Origin: a virus
Virus record (IMG/VR): IMGVR_UViG_3300045144_000032
Span: 1-42,011 of that record
Reading direction: 5' to 3' (one strand)
Length of the DNA: 42,011 bases
In this document: positions 31,737-37,856 of the stretch, one piece after another
Layout: every line of letters begins with the position of its first letter
How positions within the stretch are numbered: position 1 is the stretch's first letter
Notes under the pieces: generated by a model
The model's database searches: none
What the model saw: the letters and a program-made list of their open reading frames with translations, nothing else
Told to the model about the DNA's origin: nothing
Translations under genes and position numbers: made by a program

Positions 31737-31946
31737 ATGCCTATCGGATTTTGGGCGATAAGTCGGAATGACTTAAAAGAACTTTGGGAAACCAAAAACG
31801 AGCTTTACCCAGCAGAGAAGGTTACCTATACCGAGCATGACCTTGATATGCTAGCTAAAAACTTACCCGAATGCTTAGATGCTGTGGTCGATTTGGAGCT
31901 TGGGGTGCAGAGAGAGCACCGCAGAATACAAAATAGGAAACATTAA
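31737..31946 (+). CDS. small hypothetical protein, first of the plus operon
   Basis: 69 aa, MPIGFWAISRNDLKELWETK ... EKVTYTEHDLDMLAKNLPEC, helical and charged with a basic end (REHRRIQNRKH). A strong AAAGGAG lies 8 bases upstream. As the first gene after a strong promoter, it may act early against host functions or as a regulator; there is no motif to decide. Confidence 0.6.
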   Translation: MPIGFWAISRNDLKELWETKNELYPAEKVTYTEHDLDMLAKNLPECLDAVVDLELGVQREHRRIQNRKH

Positions 31947-32009
31947 ATAGGAGTTTACCCGCTCACTATTCAGGGGTTAAGAGATAAAATAAAAACAGGA
32001 GTGGGGTAG

Positions 32010-32177
32010 ATGAGCATACAGGTTAAATGGGAAGACGCTATATTAAAAACTGAAAACGCCGCCCTATTTCAGCACAAGAAGGATTGGCTAGTATTGGTTA
32101 AACGAAATGGTCTTACCGAAGGTATATGGTGGGATACAAAACGAAGTGCTTTGCGGTTCTACGAATCGGTAAAATAA
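32010..32177 (+). CDS. 55-aa hypothetical protein
   Basis: MSIQVKWEDAILKTENAALF then DWLVLVKRNGLTEGIWWDTKRSALRFYESVK. Pattern of alternating strands and a final helix. The ATG follows GGAGTGGGG. Second gene of the plus operon. Confidence 0.5.
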   Translation: MSIQVKWEDAILKTENAALFQHKKDWLVLVKRNGLTEGIWWDTKRSALRFYESVK

Positions 32178-32193
32178 CATAAGAGGTAAAGAG

Positions 32194-32421
32194 ATGGCAA
32201 GTAAAGCATTTCTAAGATTAGCTGACAATGCAAGGTTCACAGTCAATACCTTTATACCTAATTGCCTATTGTCCAGAAAGGAACAGCCACACACCTATAG
32301 CCTAGCCAAAGCTGTAAGTTTCGTTATGACAAGACTACAGAAACACAATATCAAAGGGTATTCTAAAGAGTATGTCAAGCAACTACTACGCAAGGAGTAC
32401 AAACACTTAATAGGAGGTTAA
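32194..32421 (+). CDS. 75-aa basic hypothetical protein
   Basis: MASKAFLRLADNARFTVNTF ... AKAVSFVMTRLQKHNIKGYSKEYVKQLLRKEYKHLIGG. The C-terminal half is a basic helix pair that could contact nucleic acid. AGAGGTAAAG precedes the ATG. Next gene begins 4 bases after the stop. Confidence 0.55.
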   Translation: MASKAFLRLADNARFTVNTFIPNCLLSRKEQPHTYSLAKAVSFVMTRLQKHNIKGYSKEYVKQLLRKEYKHLIGG

Positions 32422-32425
32422 GGAA

Positions 32426-32620
32426 ATGGAAAAAGATGGCTTTGAAAACTTTGAGTCTTACTATGGAGGGACTGATATAAAGGCACTTAAGGAATATGCT
32501 GAGCAGTGTAAAAATGAGCCTGAGAGGCAGGCGATGTTTCTTAGATTAGTTGAATTGAAAGAATCAGGGGTCGTTTATACTCCTTCATATGAAGGCGGAA
32601 AGTTACATTATAGTAGGTAA
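32426..32620 (+). CDS. 64-aa acidic hypothetical protein
   Basis: MEKDGFENFESYYGGTDIKA, helical middle (LKEYAEQCKNEPERQAMFLRLVELKESG). The Shine-Dalgarno TAGGAGG lies in the end of the upstream gene. A hairpin follows before the next gene. Confidence 0.55.
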   Translation: MEKDGFENFESYYGGTDIKALKEYAEQCKNEPERQAMFLRLVELKESGVVYTPSYEGGKLHYSR

Positions 32621-32638
32621 TTTCCCTTATACCTCACA

Positions 32639-32669
32639 CAGTTCAGAAGATTCGACCACTTCTGGACTG
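32639..32669 (+). promoter_or_regulatory. intra-operon hairpin
   Basis: CAGTTCAGAAG (32639-32649), 9-base loop, CTTCTGGACTG (32659-32669): an 11-bp stem with one G-U pair, no T-run. It may be a processing or attenuation site that splits the plus operon into 31737-32620 and 32700-33673. Confidence 0.45.
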
Positions 32670-32699
32670 TAGGGGATTAAGGAAAGGAGAATAAGGGAA

Positions 32700-32864
32700 A
32701 TGAAAAGGCAAAGAACTACACCACAGATGACACGAAGATTAGGGGAAAGACTGCCGTTTAATCTTTGGAAATGCAAAAAATGCGGCAGAGAAAACTTACA
32801 AAGGTATATAAAGTGTCCTAAATGTGAAACTCAGAAAGAGGAGGAGAGAAATGAACTACACTAA
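32700..32864 (+). CDS. 54-aa zinc-ribbon protein
   Basis: MKRQRTTPQMTRRLGERLPF then WKCKKCGRENLQRYIKCPKC: a basic arm followed by two CxxC pairs 12 residues apart. Probably nucleic-acid or protein binding. AAGGAGAATAAGGGAA precedes the ATG. It overlaps the next gene. Confidence 0.6.
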   Translation: MKRQRTTPQMTRRLGERLPFNLWKCKKCGRENLQRYIKCPKCETQKEEERNELH

Positions 32865-33165
32865 AGGGGAATGGATGGCACAATTAGAATCTGATATACA
32901 GGAGATATTAAGACAACTTGTTAAAAACCTTAGTGAAATAAAATCCCGCCCCAATACACCAGATTTCAATAAGGGGCTAGATGCTGTTTGCGATTATGAC
33001 GAAGCTGTAGAAAAGATATTACAGCGTACCGCAGCGCCAGATATGTATGGGGCATTGAAGGGATTAGTAAGAATGGGTATTTTAGAGGAATTTCCTCGGT
33101 ACACGGGTAGGCTATATTTGGAGGGCATACAAAACATTCTAGCTAAAGCCGAAGGGAAGGAATAA
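32851..33165 (+). CDS. 104-aa hypothetical protein
   Basis: From the ATG at 32851 (MNYTKGEWMAQLESDIQEIL), which has GAGGAGGAG just before it; an in-frame ATG at 32824 would sit inside the zinc-ribbon gene without such a site. Entirely helical, with DAVCDYDEAVEKILQ and a final IQNILAKAEGKE. Not recognised. Confidence 0.5.
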   Translation: MNYTKGEWMAQLESDIQEILRQLVKNLSEIKSRPNTPDFNKGLDAVCDYDEAVEKILQRTAAPDMYGALKGLVRMGILEEFPRYTGRLYLEGIQNILAKAEGKE

Positions 33166-33171
33166 AGAGAA

Positions 33172-33354
33172 ATGATAACTGTAGACCTACGTTCTAAGAC
33201 TTTAAAGATAGACCGAGTTAATGAACACCTTGAAATTAAGCACCATCACAGAAATTCGTGTTGGTTACACGCCATAAAAAAACTAATACCGAACGAGCTT
33301 TTGACAGTCATATACAGTAAAACCAAGACACAAACATTCAGAAGGGAGAGTTAA
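33172..33354 (+). CDS. 60-aa hypothetical protein
   Basis: MITVDLRSKTLKIDRVNEHL, with His-rich EIKHHHRNSCWLHAIKKLI and a basic end. The HHH..C..H cluster could bind metal. Starts 6 bases after the previous stop. Confidence 0.5.
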   Translation: MITVDLRSKTLKIDRVNEHLEIKHHHRNSCWLHAIKKLIPNELLTVIYSKTKTQTFRRES

Positions 33355-33356
33355 TT

Positions 33357-33512
33357 ATGCCACGCTATGACAGTCTAAGAAAAGCCAATCCTAAAGAAGT
33401 TCTAAGGTTCATTGAAAAACACCCCGATTGGAGTCTAAGGGAAATCGGGGATAGATTCAAAGTATCGGCTTCCACGATTTGTAGAATAAAACAGAAAGGA
33501 GGAAGGAAATGA
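33357..33512 (+). CDS. 51-aa helix-turn-helix protein
   Basis: MPRYDSLRKANPKEVLRFIE then PDWSLREIGDRFKVSASTIC RIKQK: a clear HTH of the kind seen in small phage regulators and resolvase-type HTH domains. It could control the divergent 31.6-kb promoter or the facing operon. The stop overlaps the next start (ATGA). Confidence 0.65.
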   Translation: MPRYDSLRKANPKEVLRFIEKHPDWSLREIGDRFKVSASTICRIKQKGGRK

Positions 33513-33673
33513 AGGTAATAGCAAGCTGGCTTGACCTCAAAGTTAATCAATATGAAGATGGTAATTTTGAGGCATACGAGGCATTGGGCGATGAGCGTTT
33601 TGAATCTGATAACTGGCAAGATATTCAAGATTGGATTGAAAATATACTTGACCAGATAGCCCAAAAAATATAG
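33509..33673 (+). CDS. 54-aa acidic hypothetical protein
   Basis: MKVIASWLDLKVNQYEDGNF, followed by an acidic helix DIQDWIENILDQIAQKI. Translationally coupled to the HTH gene. GGAGGAAGG precedes the ATG. An acidic partner of a basic HTH protein is conceivable but unproven. Confidence 0.5.
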   Translation: MKVIASWLDLKVNQYEDGNFEAYEALGDERFESDNWQDIQDWIENILDQIAQKI

Positions 33674-33674
33674 T

Positions 33675-33690
33675 TGCGTAGCGCTGCACA
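33675..33690 (-). repeat. 16-bp near-palindrome, copy 6
   Basis: TGTGCAGCGCTACGCA on the minus strand, one base after the last stop of the plus operon and just before the terminator. Confidence 0.55.
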
Positions 33691-34077
33691 TCAAGCCCCG
33701 TCAGAAATGGCGGGGCTATTTAATATCTTCAGCATATTCCACAAAACCCCGTCTACCCTACTGCCCAATTTTTCCTCGTTCAACATAAAATAACGGATTA
33801 TGCATTTTTGGCGTGGCGTTAAGCCGAGGTCATGTATCAATTTCCTTAATTTGGGTTCAGTTATCGCCACGCTGATTTTAAGCCAGTTGTCGGGATGAGC
33901 TGTATCTAATTTACTTAATGCCATATCCACGTCTGAAATCCAGATAGCTGCCGATTCAAAGGGCGAACGGTGGGATTGCCCCACCCTGGCATTGTTATCC
34001 AATGGGATATGCCCCTCTCTCAGGAGCCAGTAATTATCAAGTATGTAAATTAACTGTCGGCGAGAATATCTTTCCAC
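33691..34077 (-). CDS. sigma-region-4-like late transcription regulator (ArpU-like)
   Basis: 128 aa, GTG start. YSRRQLIYILDNYWLLREG at the start, and LRKLIHDLGLTPRQKCIIRYFMLNEEKLG near the end resembles the HTH of sigma region 4 and of ArpU/RinA-type phage late activators. It is the last gene of the early operon, which is where such activators often lie. The assignment rests on this pattern only. Confidence 0.45.
   Translation of the reverse strand: MERYSRRQLIYILDNYWLLREGHIPLDNNARVGQSHRSPFESAAIWISDVDMALSKLDTAHPDNWLKISVAITEPKLRKLIHDLGLTPRQKCIIRYFMLNEEKLGSRVDGVLWNMLKILNSPAISDGA
33694..33717. terminator. bidirectional terminator between convergent operons
   Basis: AGCCCCG (33694-33700), 10-base loop, CGGGGCT (33711-33717), followed on the plus strand by ATTTAAT. 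It lies between the plus operon and the last gene of the leftward early operon, and overlaps the 3' end of that gene. Confidence 0.6.
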
Positions 34078-34247
34078 TTCTTTAATTCCTTTTCGGGGTC
34101 GAATACTATTAACTTACCAGTGATATGATTCCACCTTCTGCCACAAGCCAAACAGACTGATTCCGACCACGTAATCATGTCCAGTGTTCCTGTGCGGCGG
34201 CACACAGGGCACGGCACAAATGGCTCGGTTAGGATTGGAGTTTGCAT
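34050..34247 (-). CDS. 65-aa zinc-ribbon protein
   Basis: CPVCRRTGTLDMITWSESVC LACG: a four-cysteine zinc ribbon with GRRWNHITGKLIVFDPEKEL following. Overlaps both neighbours. Unknown partner. Confidence 0.55.
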   Translation of the reverse strand: MQTPILTEPFVPCPVCRRTGTLDMITWSESVCLACGRRWNHITGKLIVFDPEKELKKWKDILADS

Positions 34248-34543
34248 AACGCCTCCCTTAATTTTTTATCTAAATTCTGCGGATAGCACTTGATTCTGGT
34301 TTTATCCCTCAAAACTATTTCATAAGTTGGCGGGGTAAAGTGAACATACCTAATTAAATATCCCCGCTCAATTAAGGTCTTTATGCAGAACCCACATAAT
34401 TTAAGCCCATCGAAACTGTAAAGCCGTTGCTCTAGGCGGTCTTTGGTTATATCTCCAGATTTAAATATGTCTAATCCTAAACTAAATTTAGAAATTTTAT
34501 ATTTCCCGCCGACCTGAATCCCACAAGCTTGGCATTTAGCCAT
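34229..34543 (-). CDS. 104-aa double-CxxC protein
   Basis: CQACGIQVGGKYKISKFSLG at the start and LKLCGFCIKTLIERGYLI in the middle give two CxxC pairs. A basic end (NLDKKLREALCKLQ) follows. Probably a zinc-stabilised small protein. Overlaps the next gene by 19 bp. Confidence 0.5.
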   Translation of the reverse strand: MAKCQACGIQVGGKYKISKFSLGLDIFKSGDITKDRLEQRLYSFDGLKLCGFCIKTLIERGYLIRYVHFTPPTYEIVLRDKTRIKCYPQNLDKKLREALCKLQS

Positions 34544-34570
34544 TATACCCCTAACTCCATAACTTCTTGG

Positions 34571-34798
34571 CTACATCCTTTGCCATATCTGAAATAGTCC
34601 ATCAACATAACATTCATAACAAATAGCTATATGGCATTCACCTTTGCCATTGGAATATTTTCCTAACTGTCTATTAACATAGGCGATATTTTCGGGTGTT
34701 TTCTGTACATCAGCGAGATTAATATTCACATCTATACCCCTGAATATGCAGTTTTCATCTTTATTATCCATATCTTTGCCACATTTCCAACATTCCAT
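34571..34798 (-). CDS. 75-aa Cys-rich protein
   Basis: CWKCGKDMDNKDENCIFRG at the start and HIAICYECYVDGLFQIW at the end. Two CxxC pairs likely bind one zinc. Directly follows the radical SAM gene with 3 bases between. Confidence 0.5.
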   Translation of the reverse strand: MECWKCGKDMDNKDENCIFRGIDVNINLADVQKTPENIAYVNRQLGKYSNGKGECHIAICYECYVDGLFQIWQRM

Positions 34799-34801
34799 AA
34801 T

Positions 34802-35743
34802 TCACTCCTTATTTTCTTGACTACAGCGCCTAGCTGTGATTTTGCGGTGTATCATTTGGTTAAATTTATGAAATTTATCATTACATCCAGTCACACAATG
34901 TGGGTCTTCCCCTGGTTTGCCAGGGGGTCTTACATGGTCACGAAATAAATGCGAACAATAAAATTCCTGCCCGTATTCATCATAGAGCCTTTCTGTCATT
35001 GACAGATAACACGGTATTCCAATATTTTGTGGGAAGTAATTTCCATTACGATTATGTGTAGTATCAAAAATATGCTTTGAAACAGGGTCTAGTTTTTCAG
35101 AAGCAACAAATAATATATCCACATCATTTTTAGTTAATGCCATACCGCCATCGCCCTTGAAAAAGGATGCACTAACTGAGTAAAGATTAGGAAAATTGTC
35201 CTGACAAAATTCTATAAATCCACTGAATCTGTGGGCGTTTTGATGTGTAGCTGTATATGACACTGAGACGTGCTGGACATATTTTGTAGCCTCTTTTATA
35301 TTGGACACGACCTTATTGAAATAATTACCACCGACTGTTTCATTCCACCTAGTAGAGTCAAAGTCATCAAGTGATGTCTTTATTCTGAACAAGGATTCAA
35401 GGGCTTTACGTTTAGGTAAATGGAGCAAGTTGGTATTTAACGCCATTTTAACTTTGCCTCGCTGCTTATAAATCTCATCATCTAGCCACTTAACACAAGT
35501 TGGCTCTCCGCCTGTAATATGTATAATTCCATTTCTACCTGCCCGTTCGCACAAGGATTGAAATAACTTCCTGTCCATCACTTGATTGCCCTTAACCTCG
35601 TGGCAGTAAACACACCTCATATTACAACGATTTGTTAGGTGAATTGCAAATCTAATCACATCGGGAACCTGCCCCCGTTTTAATGCAGCAATAGTTTCAT
35701 TCGCCCGTTCTTCAATTCTATCCCAAAAAATATTGTCAATCAT
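34802..35743 (-). CDS. radical SAM enzyme
   Basis: 313 aa. TNRCNMRCVYCHE (CxxxCxxC, 4Fe-4S ligands) near residue 40 and the SAM-binding HITGGEPT near residue 75 define the superfamily. Beyond the barrel core, PCYLS, EFYCSHLF and HCVTGCNDKF supply four to five cysteines suggesting an auxiliary cluster as in SPASM/twitch proteins. No peptide substrate gene is evident nearby, though the adjacent Cys-rich 75-aa and 49-aa proteins could be partners. Substrate unknown. The ATG at 35743 lies inside a short methylase-like leader (35736-35783). Confidence 0.85.
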   Translation of the reverse strand: MIDNIFWDRIEERANETIAALKRGQVPDVIRFAIHLTNRCNMRCVYCHEVKGNQVMDRKLFQSLCERAGRNGIIHITGGEPTCVKWLDDEIYKQRGKVKMALNTNLLHLPKRKALESLFRIKTSLDDFDSTRWNETVGGNYFNKVVSNIKEATKYVQHVSVSYTATHQNAHRFSGFIEFCQDNFPNLYSVSASFFKGDGGMALTKNDVDILFVASEKLDPVSKHIFDTTHNRNGNYFPQNIGIPCYLSMTERLYDEYGQEFYCSHLFRDHVRPPGKPGEDPHCVTGCNDKFHKFNQMIHRKITARRCSQENKE

Positions 35744-35783
35744 AGATTGTTATCCACTTGTCTTGATAATAGGGGTTAGCCAT
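35736..35783 (-). pseudogene. 15-codon leader resembling a methylase N-terminus
   Basis: ATG at 35783 encodes MANPYYQDKWITIYD then TGA. NPYYQDKW.TIY matches the first residues of the methylase at 8661 (KPYYQDKWVTIYHGD). The radical SAM ATG is embedded as tATGa in its last codons. Either a relic of a replaced methylase gene or a coupling mini-ORF. Confidence 0.5.
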
Positions 35784-35925
35784 ATTTCTCTTTAAACTCC
35801 GCATCGGTAAGTTGCATCAATTCTGCAATCTCATCCAAGTCCTCGACCTCGGAAAATTTGGAATCGGGGTCAGTCCCCAATTCCTTAGCCAATCCCCGCC
35901 ACTTGTCCTTAGATTCTTCTGTCAT
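35776..35925 (-). CDS. 49-aa acidic protein
   Basis: MTEESKDKWRGLAKELGTDP, then an acidic helical tail SEVEDLDEIAELMQLTDAEFKEKYG, from ATG 35925 to TAA 35776. It sits 5 bases beyond the 160-aa gene and overlaps the leader before the radical SAM gene. Unrecognised; could be a small partner of either neighbour. Confidence 0.5.
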   Translation of the reverse strand: MTEESKDKWRGLAKELGTDPDSKFSEVEDLDEIAELMQLTDAEFKEKYG

Positions 35926-35929
35926 TAGT

Positions 35930-36412
35930 TCATAAAATGTCGGCATCTTTTCTTACCCATTTACACCCTGAAATCTCGAAACCGCAATGAGGGCATCGCA
36001 CCGAGTAATCCTGGTTGTTTTCATTAAACTTATGACCCAGTGCACGGCGCAATTCCCTAGTAGAACCAGTCTTAGCTATTTCCAATAAATCTAGGGTTAA
36101 ATTACCCCGCCTAATTACAGGCAATAAAGTCTCGGCACAAGTTACACCCATTTCGATAACATCATCTTCAGTCAAGACCTGCGTAGCGACACACTGAGCT
36201 ATATCAGCAAGGCGAGCCAATTTTGACCTAGAGGCTATCCCCAAACTTTCAAGGTAGTTGCTCCATGAATCATACCCACATTGACTCCAATAAGCATTAA
36301 CAAGGTTTTCGTAAAGCAATTTGCCTACTTCCAGAAAATTAGATTTAATGCTATGACATAATTCAATGGTTCGGACAGTATTCTGTTCGGCTAGAGTTAA
36401 AACTTCAAACAT
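35930..36412 (-). CDS. 160-aa helical protein with C-terminal zinc ribbon
   Basis: Helical body (TVRTIELCHSIKSNFLEVGKLLYENL, SWSNYLESLGIASRSKLARLADIAQ) resembling phage DUF3102-like or ParB-type HTH proteins, then RCPHCGFEISGC KW. The SRSKLARLADIA part could be an HTH. Candidate DNA-binding regulator of the early operon. Contains one copy of the 16-bp palindrome at 36180. Confidence 0.45.
   Translation of the reverse strand: MFEVLTLAEQNTVRTIELCHSIKSNFLEVGKLLYENLVNAYWSQCGYDSWSNYLESLGIASRSKLARLADIAQCVATQVLTEDDVIEMGVTCAETLLPVIRRGNLTLDLLEIAKTGSTRELRRALGHKFNENNQDYSVRCPHCGFEISGCKWVRKDADIL
36180..36195 (-). repeat. 16-bp near-palindrome, copy 7
   Basis: AGTGTGTCGCTACGCA on the minus strand, inside the 160-aa gene. 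Confidence 0.45.
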
Positions 36413-36468
36413 TTATCTTTAAAATAGGGCTTCGTGCCCAATCCCTCATAAAAGTTCCCCAATGCCCC

Positions 36469-36816
36469 TTAAATCGAACTACACGGCTCAGGGGGGTCGT
36501 CCTCGTCTTCACCCAATACTTCACTGGGGTTTATTAGCCAGCTCATTTCAAGTTCCTTTCTCAAAAAGTTGGAAAGTGCGGCATTTTCGCCTTCCCTTAT
36601 CCAGCCAGTAGTGAGTACAATCTTATCATCCGCATAGGTGGCAAAGCCCAACTTCCTTAACCACGCCCAACTCAATTTATCTATATTCTCCAAAAGGGAT
36701 TTCAGCATGGCATCTGCACCAGCCTCAAAACATTCATTTGGATTTAGGAACGTTAGATTTTTAAATACTTGAACATCCCTATATTTGCTATCCCAATTTT
36801 CAGGTCGCCAACTCAT
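36469..36816 (-). CDS. 115-aa hypothetical protein
   Basis: From ATG 36816 (MSWRPENWDSKYRDVQVFKN) with AAGAGG upstream. ADAMLKSLLENIDKLSWAWL and an acidic end EDEDDPPEPC. Similar NxCFEAGADAML wording occurs in small phage proteins (from memory). No function assigned. Confidence 0.5.
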   Translation of the reverse strand: MSWRPENWDSKYRDVQVFKNLTFLNPNECFEAGADAMLKSLLENIDKLSWAWLRKLGFATYADDKIVLTTGWIREGENAALSNFLRKELEMSWLINPSEVLGEDEDDPPEPCSSI

Positions 36817-36817
36817 T

Positions 36818-37078
36818 TTAAACCTCTTTCTTGAATTGTTGCCACCAAGATTCATCAAGACATCTAATTGGTTTGCCTATATCCACCCCCTTTTGTGGGT
36901 CTAATACCGCACTGTGATTTTCAATTTCATCTATAAGTTCCTGTCTCTCAACTCGCTTCTCAGCCTCGGCATCTTTGCAGTCTTGGTCTAGCTGAGTTTG
37001 GGCAACCTGATGCCATATTTCGCCACCATGATACTGCTTTCTTATATTTAATATCTGTTCGTCTGTTAATCGTTTCAT
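36818..37078 (-). CDS. 86-aa helical protein, family of LDQ..KDAEAEK
   Basis: From ATG 37078 (MKRLTDEQILNIRKQYHG). QTQLDQDCKDAEAEKRVERQ is shared with the truncated gene at 41580-41857 (QAQLDQNLKDAEAEKQAERQ), so they are paralogues. A mobile coiled helix plus WWQQFKKEV end. ATGA overlap with the upstream gene. Confidence 0.55.
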   Translation of the reverse strand: MKRLTDEQILNIRKQYHGGEIWHQVAQTQLDQDCKDAEAEKRVERQELIDEIENHSAVLDPQKGVDIGKPIRCLDESWWQQFKKEV

Positions 37079-37332
37079 TTCAGTCCTATCTCCTCTCGAC
37101 ATTTGGGACAGAGATGACGATGCTCTCTGAAATGGCATGGTTTCTTCTGAAAAGCCACAAAACACCTGTCGCAGCAACATAAACCCAATTCCCGCATTGT
37201 CATAGGATGCTCCTTACACGGTTCATTTAGCCACTTAATAGCAGCATCAAAGCCTTCTTGCCAAGCTAACCTCTCTGTCTTGAAGCCGTCACAAGTAGTA
37301 TTTATCTTCATATATGGATTCTCAGGTTTCAT
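37075..37332 (-). CDS. MKxENPY-family zinc protein, second copy
   Basis: 85 aa from ATG 37332 (MKPENPYMKINTTCDGFKTE). It shares AWQEGFDAAIKW and the terminal CPKCREEIGLK with the copy at 5933-6220, and has extra cysteines (LCCCDRCFVAF). 37075-37103 is identical to 5933-5961. The pair marks a duplicated or exchanged segment 31 kb apart on the window. Confidence 0.6.
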   Translation of the reverse strand: MKPENPYMKINTTCDGFKTERLAWQEGFDAAIKWLNEPCKEHPMTMRELGLCCCDRCFVAFQKKPCHFREHRHLCPKCREEIGLK

Positions 37333-37333
37333 T

Positions 37334-37648
37334 TCAAACCCCCTTCGACAGCATAACATCTATGTTATATTTCCCCTTTAACCAGGCTAATTTAGTTCTG
37401 AAATCTCTAGTTAGTACGCCCTTCGTGTCCTCATAAATTCTATCCCCGTTCCAATCATAGGCAAAGTCTATCGATATTGTTACTCTTGGGTTTTGGGATA
37501 AAACAAACTTGACTTGATATTCCAAATTAGAGATTTCGCCTACCCGCTCCAGTAGAGCCAACTCCTCGCCACGGATGGCTTCAGCTTTAGAATGAAACCA
37601 CCTATCACAAAGAACACTGAAGGTTCGCTTTGCTCCATACTTGTTCAT
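37334..37648 (-). CDS. DUF1064-type PD-(D/E)xK nuclease
   Basis: 104 aa. Starts NKYGAKRTF; FHSKAEAIRGEELALLERVG, ISNLEYQVKF, SIDFAYDW and YEDTKGVLTRDFRTKLAWLK follow in the DUF1064 order. Likely metal ligands are E (KAEA), D (DFAY) and the E-x-K-like EDTK. Members are thought to serve as small phage resolvases or endonucleases in recombination. Family length is normal. Confidence 0.75.
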   Translation of the reverse strand: MNKYGAKRTFSVLCDRWFHSKAEAIRGEELALLERVGEISNLEYQVKFVLSQNPRVTISIDFAYDWNGDRIYEDTKGVLTRDFRTKLAWLKGKYNIDVMLSKGV

Positions 37649-37825
37649 TTAGCCCTCATCAAATGCTGATATGGCAGCCCCGACAATTTTACCCACATTT
37701 TCTAAAAGCCATTTCACACAACAGTCCTCTACCCGTTCACTGATATTATCTATGACCTCGATATGCTCCTCGGCGGGTAGGGATTCATGGAGTATTCTTT
37801 TGATGTCTTCTTTGAGTTCTGTCAT
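37649..37825 (-). CDS. 58-aa acidic helical protein
   Basis: From ATG 37825 (MTELKEDIKRILHESLPAEE) with AGGAGG nine bases upstream; the longer frame to 37927 overlaps the ATPase gene and is rejected. Ends CCVKWLLENVGKIVGAAISA. Unknown role between replication ATPase and nuclease. Confidence 0.5.
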   Translation of the reverse strand: MTELKEDIKRILHESLPAEEHIEVIDNISERVEDCCVKWLLENVGKIVGAAISAFDEG

Positions 37826-37839
37826 ATCATTTTGCCTCC

Positions 37840-37855
37840 TGTGCGCCGCTACGCA
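37840..37855 (+). repeat. 16-bp near-palindrome, copy 8
   Basis: TGTGCGCCGCTACGCA, immediately after the stop of the replication ATPase gene. Confidence 0.55.
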
Positions 37856-37856
37856 T

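Noticed and set aside
31598-31795. Minus-strand frames across the divergent promoter
   Set aside because: They run through the plus promoter and lack ribosome sites; only the 43-aa end portion looks protein-like.
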